Shown here in pieces: positions 15,032 through 19,889 of a stretch of 19,889 nucleotides of DNA. The notes under the pieces were generated by a model. That model was not told the DNA's origin and ran no database searches. It saw nothing but the letters and a program-made list of their open reading frames with translations. Numbering within the stretch: the first letter of the stretch is position 1; each line of letters starts with the position of its first letter. The DNA is from Micractinium sp. NFX-FRZ (lineage: Eukaryota > Chlorophyta > Trebouxiophyceae > Chlorellales > Chlorellaceae), in the NCBI GenBank assembly GCA_029339195.1, contig JAPTJF010000704.1, positions 1-19,889 of the forward strand, read 5' to 3'. The position numbers and the translations under genes are program-made.

Positions 15032-15085
15032 GCAAAGCTGGCGGCAGCCCCCAGCAGGCAGCCCCCAACGGCAGCCCTTGCCAAA

Positions 15086-15090
15086 TGTAA
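15086..15090 (+). terminator. TGTAA polyadenylation-signal-like motif
   Basis: Lies 55 bp after the stop at 15031 on the same strand, a typical position for a green-algal poly(A) signal. Confidence 0.5.
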
Positions 15091-16329
15091 CTGCCGTCTG
15101 TCACAGAACCAAGTGCCCGCATCTCTCCCAACCTCAGCGGGCAGCAGAGGGGACCCTTGTGTGAGAGCAAAACAGGCGGCAATGGTGAGAGGTGTGCACC
15201 GCCCACTCGTACTGCTGCTCCACCTGACAACTTAAACAGCCTGCACAGAAATGCCCATACTTTCTAGCCCCCCCCCTTGTTGGCGTACAACCAACCCCAG
15301 GCCCTGCTCGCCTCTCTCCCACCTCCCTGCACCGCCAGGCACTTACACATGCAGCACACACAGGGCGGGGCAACGGGGTGGTGCGGCGCCACAGGCGCCA
15401 GGGGGAAAGCGTGCACTGAGGGGGGTGGGGTTGCAGAGAGACGAGGGGATGAAAGCAGCGGCCAGAGCGGGGTCAGATCAGAGAGGTTGCAGATGAACAG
15501 AGGGGCGGGACAAGCACGGCAGGTGGGTCTGAATGGGCGGAGGGAGGGACTGACGGCGGCGCTGCCTGGTGGCAAGAAGGCAGGGCACAAACAGCGCAGC
15601 TTATTGGGCAGGTGCAGGAAATGTGCATGTCTGATGCGCACATGACAAGGCTTTCAAAAGAGGACAGAGCTGCGGGATGACGTGTTGGCAGGGCAGGGGG
15701 AGGGGCAGCAGGGGGCAAGGGCTGGAGGCGAAAAAACACAGATGAGGCGGCGTGGGGGATGCGAAAAACGGTGGCAAAAGCGCCAAGCTGCATCCCGTGT
15801 TGAGCGGGGAAGGAAGAAGAGATCCGCTGGGGATGTGTCAGGTGGAAGACGGGACGCTGGTACTTTCCCATGTTGGCAGGGTACTCTACTTGTCAGGTTG
15901 TTGCTGAGTTGTTGCTGCCAGCAGCGGCGGACGCAGGGATGGGCTGCACCGAGTGGCTGCACTGCATGGCAGGCTGGAGCTGTTCATTGGCCAGCCGCTC
16001 AGCTGCCAGCTGGCATTTTCTCGCTGCCTGCCTGCCTGGCCCGCTGGCCTCCCTGCTACCCACTGGCCACGCCAGGTGGCTCGGCTCGCTGGCTGGGTGC
16101 CCTGCTTGGCTTGCTAGCTCGCCAGATTGGCCGGCCTGGCTGGCTGGTCGGCCAACAGGCCGGCTGTTTGGGCTGGCTTCACTGCTAGCTAGACACAGTG
16201 AAGGCGCTGCCCACAGCTAGGCAAGGCTTGCCAGGCTGGCCAGCTGGCTAGGCCGTCTGGCGCAGTTGGCTGGCTGGGGCCGCCACACTGGCTGGCGTGC
16301 CTGCCTGCCTGGCGCGCCTGCCTGCCACG
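15091..16329. other. Convergent 3' region with low-complexity DNA, no gene seen
   Basis: About 1.2 kb between convergent stops. Open frames on both strands lack motifs. 16000-16330 is dominated by GCTGGC/GCCTGCCT units and gives only repetitive Ala/Gly/Trp/Pro translations. Most is probably the long 3'UTR of the minus-strand coiled-coil gene, ending near the TGTAA at 15347-15343. Confidence 0.4.
15343..15347 (-). terminator. TGTAA motif for the coiled-coil gene
   Basis: The only minus-strand TGTAA noticed downstream of the stop at 16330. It would imply a 3'UTR of almost 1 kb, long but plausible for such algae. Confidence 0.3.
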
Positions 16330-16330
16330 T
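16000..16330. repeat. GCTGGC/GCCTGCCT low-complexity tract
   Basis: Many imperfect 4- to 8-bp units (CTGGCTGG, GCCTGCCTG) in irregular order, downstream of the coiled-coil gene's stop codon. Confidence 0.6.
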
Positions 16331-18414
16331 CAGCTGGCCTCGCTGCTGGTCACGCTGGGCGCGCTGCCCAGGGAGCCCTGCGCCGCCCCCCACCCCTTGA
16401 CGCTCGTCGCCGGGCTGCTGTTGTGCGTGAGGCTGTCGTTCTCAGGCGTCTGCTGAGCCTCGGCGCTGGCGCTGCCGTTGCCAACCACGCCGGCCGCCGC
16501 GGCCGCCTGCTGGGCCGCGGGGGAGGCAAACGCGGTGGCGAGCTCAGATGACAGCTGCATCTGCGGCAGGGCAGGCGTAGGGCAGGAGAACCGGCGCCGT
16601 TGGAAAAAGGGAGTGACTGACGTGATCCTCTCTGCAGGTGTGGCTTGGCAGCAGCATGATTGTGGGCCTGTTGTGGGAGCAGCTGCAGCTACATCTGCAG
16701 CAGGAGGCGGGGCCGGGCAGGGGTGGTCAGGACAAGGCAGGGCAGGGCAGGGCAGGGCGGGGCAGGGACCGGCAGGGGTGGTCAGCAGCAGCGACGTGTG
16801 AGGCTACACCCGGGCGGGCAGGGCAGGCGAGCTGCACTGCTTCACTACACCGTTTTGACAGCGGGGGGGGGGGGCAGGGGGTGCGGGGGCGCAGGCCCCC
16901 CCACCCTGGACATTTGGTTCGCCACCCCACTCATTCATCACCTCTGATCGATGACAGATAAAGTACACGCGCTTGCTTCACAAACACCCAAGTGTGGAAA
17001 CTTAACGTGTCCCAGGCACGCACCTGCTGGCGGGCCGCCGAGGCTCGGCGCTGGAAATCTGCGTCGCCGGAGAGGCCACGGATGGGGGCTCGCACGGGGG
17101 AGGTGAAGGGCGTGCTGCCAGAGCCTGCAGCAGGCACGGCAGGCGCAGCAGGCGCAGCATGGGGGGCATGCACATAACGGAGAGGCCCCGGATGGGGGGG
17201 GGCGCGCGGGGGAGGTGAAGGGCGTGCTGCCAGAGCCTGCGGCAGGCACAGCAGGCACAGCAGGCACAGCGTGGAGCGGCACGGAGCGGCATGCACATGA
17301 AGTGCCGGCCCCTGAACTGGACTCAGCGTCTTCCCTGCTCCCCACCGCCACCGCCGCCCCGCCCACGTTTCAACACACCTTCAGAGCCGTGCGCGGGCAC
17401 TGGCTCGAAGGCCACCTGCATCAGGCGCTCCGCCAGCTCAGCATTCTCCCGCATTACGCCTGCCAGCTGTGCACGCACCTGCAGGGAGGAAAGCGAGTGC
17501 ACAGAAAAGACCTTGGAAGCAATGCAAAATAAACCTGAGAAGGAAGGACAGCACTGGCGCCAGCTCAGCAGTCTCCCACACCATGCCCGCCAGCTGGGCG
17601 TGCGCCTGCGGGGAGGAAAGCGCGGGCGACAGGTAGGGGCGAGCAGGAGAGCAGGCAAGGCAAAGGCGTCAACCAAGTTGTAACTAGCCCCACAAGAGCT
17701 GGGTGCACGTGCTCGCCCTCTGCTGACAAACAAGCCTGCCCCCTGCACTTGGCAGCCCGCTGTTCCTTTCTGATCTTCAGATCACAACACAGCATACCTC
17801 TCCCAGCGTCTGACGCAGGTGCTCATTCTCTGCCGACAGCTCGGCTTGGTCGCCGCCCTCGGCGGCCCACCGGCGGTGCCGCGCCACCGCCTCCTCCGCC
17901 GCCGCCGCCGCCGCTGCCGCCTGCTGCTGCTCCAGCGCTGCCGCCAGGGCGCGCAGCTGCTGCAGGGCGGCCTGGTTCTCTTCCACCAGCCGGGCGTTCT
18001 GTGCTGCCACTGCTGGGCCGTCCACCTCCAACTGCCGGGGGCGGGATCAGGGGCAGGGGAACCAAGGAGCGCTGGGCATATTTGGGGGGCGAAGCAGGGC
18101 GGGCCGAAGAGCGCAAGGGAAGCAGCAGCAAAACGCAGGGGCGGCACGCCAGACAAACGGCTCTTGTGTGAAATGTGCTGTGCAGCGGCTGTGCGCCTCA
18201 GTGCCGCCTCGGTGCCGCCTACATCCATCCCTGCCACCCGCGCGTCTAAGCAACATCCATACCGCCATACCCCTACATTAAATCCTCCTCACCCGCGCCA
18301 CCGCGCTCCTCAGCGCCGCCTGCAGCTCCGCCACCTGCCCCTCCAGCCTCCCAACCTCCGCCTCTAGTGTGAGGATGGCGAACTCGTGCTGCCTCTCGCG
18401 CTCCTGCGACTCTG

Positions 18415-18447
<33 letters not shown>

Positions 18448-19665
18448 ATGCAGGGAGAGATTGAGTGATGCAGTAGACGCTGTTCCAGTTCCAGGCATGG
18501 AGCAGTTTGAGCAGCAAGCCCTGCGGCTGCTCCCGCTCAGCAGGCCGCGTGTTACTGGCTGGCGGCGTGCCGGCGGCGCCGCCACAGCGCACAGGCAGAG
18601 GCAAGTGCACATCCCCTCCAACCGGGGTGGGTGGGCTGCGCCGAGCGCCCCCACAGCAGCGCAGACGGGTGCAGGCCAGGCAGGCAGCCCAGCTGCTGTG
18701 CCGCCCTCCCAGCCCAGCTGCTGTGCACACCTAGGAGCAGGCGTTCCGCCTGCTTGGTGGCTGCATGCGCCGCCTTCAGCTGCTGCTGCAGCCCGTCTAT
18801 GCGCTGCTGCAGCTGGCGCAGCTCCTCGGCTGTTGCTGCGTCCTGCCGAACATGCAAAGGGCGGGCGCGGCAGCAGGATGTGGGGTGGCAAGGGGTACAG
18901 AGGTTGGTTGCGCAGGGCACATGGGAGCGCACTTGCCTGTCCTGCCGCATGTGTGGTAAGCAAGTCAACATGACAGAAAAGCGAGGGGGAGGGTGCAGGT
19001 GTTTGTGGCGCGGGGGGGAAGCACGGCTGCTGGGAGTGGGGCTGAAGGCAGCGGGCGTGCGAGCAGGGGCAAGGGTGGAAAGCTGCCCGGCGGCGCGCGC
19101 CCGCCGGCGGCCGTGGCCAGCCGCCGCCGCACCTTGGAACTGCCGGCGCTTCGGCTCCGGCGCCCGCGCAGCAGCTGCAGCAGCAGCAGATTGTCAGGGT
19201 GGTGGTGAGGCTCTCTAATTTGAGGAGCGGGCCTGTGGGGAGTCAGCCCTCAGCTGTTGCCCAACTTACCCTCAAGCCCCCCAGCCTGTGCCTTCCTGCT
19301 CATCCCTAATCTCGCTCAGAGAGGCAGGAGGACTGATCACAAACAGCACCTTTAGAGAGCAGCAGCCTGGCTGCCTCACCTCTCCCAGCACCTTGTAGCC
19401 TAGGAAGAGGCCCAGCAGGAAGCGCAGATCCATCCCAAGCTTTAGAATACTCCACAGGATGGTGCCGCCACTGGAAGGCCCCATGGGTTTGAGGGGGATG
19501 GAGCACTCGAGGCCGGGGCGGTGGAGAAAGGAGAGGCGGCGGTCGCGCGACAGCGACTGGGCGCCAGCGGCGCGCCGCATCCGCGGCGGTCAGAGCGACG
19601 CTCGACTGCAGGCTGGATTGTAGGCTGCCCCTCACGAGGCGCCAGACGTCCGAGAGCGCCGCCAT
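16330..19665 (-). CDS. Coiled-coil protein with N-terminal hydrophobic segment, eight exons
   Basis: Exons 19665-19380, 19174-19133, 18842-18731, 18411-18293, 18031-17798, 17478-17379, 17124-17024 and 16560-16330 join in phase throughout. The first exon carries SIPLKPMGPSSGGTILWSIL and a hydrophobic DLRFLLGLFLGYKVLGE. The middle is long coiled coil: DAATAEELRQLQQRIDGLQQ, EFAILTLEAEVGRLEGQVAE, NARLVEENQAALQQLRALAA, LSAENEHLRQTLGE, VRAQLAGVMRENAELAERLM. The tail has Ser/Thr-Pro sites (GSGSTPFTSPVRAPIRGLSG) and a Ser-rich end (SVTSSEAS). From the ATG at 19580 it has 379 residues. The ATG at 19665 (MAALSDVWRLVRGSLQ) has better context but lies one base out of frame with the rest. It resembles golgin-like or organelle-tethered coiled-coil proteins, but no named family is recognised. 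Confidence is high in the structure, low in function. Confidence 0.75.
17045..17290 (-). repeat. 110-bp tandem duplication covering an acceptor and the start of exon 7
   Basis: Blocks starting at plus 17069 and 17179 are near identical (GGAGAGGCC.CGGATGGGGG, then GGTGAAGGGCGTGCTGCCAG). Each carries the acceptor and first codons of exon 7 (GSGSTPFTSP). The copy nearer the exon (acceptor at 17125) gives the fluent protein. Use of the other (17237) also fits the phase but gives an unlikely Pro/Cys-rich insert. Confidence 0.8.
17555..17605 (-). pseudogene. Duplicated partial copy of exon 6
   Basis: The minus strand reads CCCGCAG then AHAQLAGMVWETAELAP, close to the real exon 6 start VRAQLAGVMRENAELAERLM. 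The copy has a good acceptor, a 51-bp in-frame length and a weak donor (CCA then GTGCTG), and loses the second half of the exon. It sits between exons 5 and 6. If included, it would add 17 residues without a frame change. Confidence 0.7.
18412..18446. repeat. GCAG/CTGC tetranucleotide microsatellite at an acceptor
   Basis: About eight GGCA units directly next to the exon 4 acceptor of the coiled-coil gene. On the coding strand it reads CTGC repeats, so it provides many AG and pyrimidine positions. Confidence 0.85.
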
Positions 19666-19889
19666 GTGCGGCTCGGTCTCAAAAGACGCACTGCAGCGCT
19701 TTTAAGATTGGGCAGCAGATGGTGTCTTGCTCCAGCGTTGGCTTGATCCAGCCGCTGCTCACGACATCATCATGCTGCTGGCCCACTGCAAGCGATCGGG
19801 AGGCATGCAGACGGCCCTCACATTCCCCCGAGGTCTCTGACCGGGTGCTCCGCCCTGCATCTCCTCTTGTCGGCGCAAGCCCGCGTCTT
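19666..19889 (-). promoter_or_regulatory. Upstream region of the coiled-coil gene with CCAAT-like motif
   Basis: On the minus strand CCAAT (19711-19707) and an A/T-rich CTTAAAAG (19706-19699) lie 34 to 46 bp upstream of ATG 19665, in GC-rich DNA. They suggest a core promoter or 5'UTR start. No gene is seen in the last 180 bp. Confidence 0.3.

Noticed and set aside
15264..15962. Long minus-strand Pro/Ser/Cys-rich frames
   Set aside because: No motifs or splice logic. The region lies downstream of the coiled-coil gene's stop and reads as C/T-rich 3'UTR.
17749..18367. Plus-strand frames with poly-Pro or Leu/Arg runs
   Set aside because: They are antisense to the coiled-coil exon at 17798-18031; poly-Pro and poly-Gly come from its Ala codon run (GCG/GCC).

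Overview
This window looks like nuclear DNA of a green alga, most likely a chlorophyte of the Chlorella/Trebouxiophyceae type. The evidence is high GC, many short GT-AG introns (about 50 to 650 bp) whose phases match across exons, TGTAA motifs where polyadenylation signals would lie downstream of stop codons (the usual green-algal signal), and protein families typical of plants and algae. There are no bacterial operons, and I saw no tRNA or rRNA genes. Most long open frames are antisense or intronic shadows; real exons were found by family motifs, splice sites and phase agreement.

Layout, left to right. (1) 3-173 (+) is the C-terminal end of a gene entering from the left, with TGTAA at 366. 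(2) 473-868 (-) is a possible small secreted or targeted protein. (3) 1142-3367 (-) is the C-terminal half of a sulfotransferase of the TPR/tyrosylprotein type. Its PAPS 3'-phosphate motif is intact, but one G-run breaks the frame and no P-loop was found. (4) 3373-3690 is a second copy of the promoter, 5'UTR and first exon of the next gene. (5) 4042-5398 (-) is an unknown gene whose strands suggest a beta-barrel, with four phase-consistent exons. (6) 6255-8776 (+) is the N-terminal half of a DUF3754/TMEM143-like protein, divergent from (5). (7) 9210-10176 (+) holds degenerate SNF2-family helicase C-terminal exons. (8) 10464-11546 (-) is a complete three-exon membrane protein of 202 residues, function unknown. 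(9) 11610-13623 is a 2.0-kb element with terminal inverted repeats and an imperfect 7-bp target duplication. (10) 13643-15031 (+) is an unknown membrane protein gene whose predicted start lies about 20 bp outside that element. (11) 16330-19665 (-) is an eight-exon coiled-coil protein with a hydrophobic N-terminal segment and a Ser/Thr-Pro tail.

Two themes recur. First, several genes have reading frames that break by about one base, often at homopolymers, which means either uncorrected long-read errors or decaying genes. Second, pieces of exon carrying a splice site are duplicated into neighbouring introns in at least three genes: the beta-barrel gene, the DUF3754 gene and the coiled-coil gene. 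This repeated exon-boundary duplication is the most unusual pattern here. The genes do not form an obvious pathway. All functional calls come from reading motifs by eye, without any database search.
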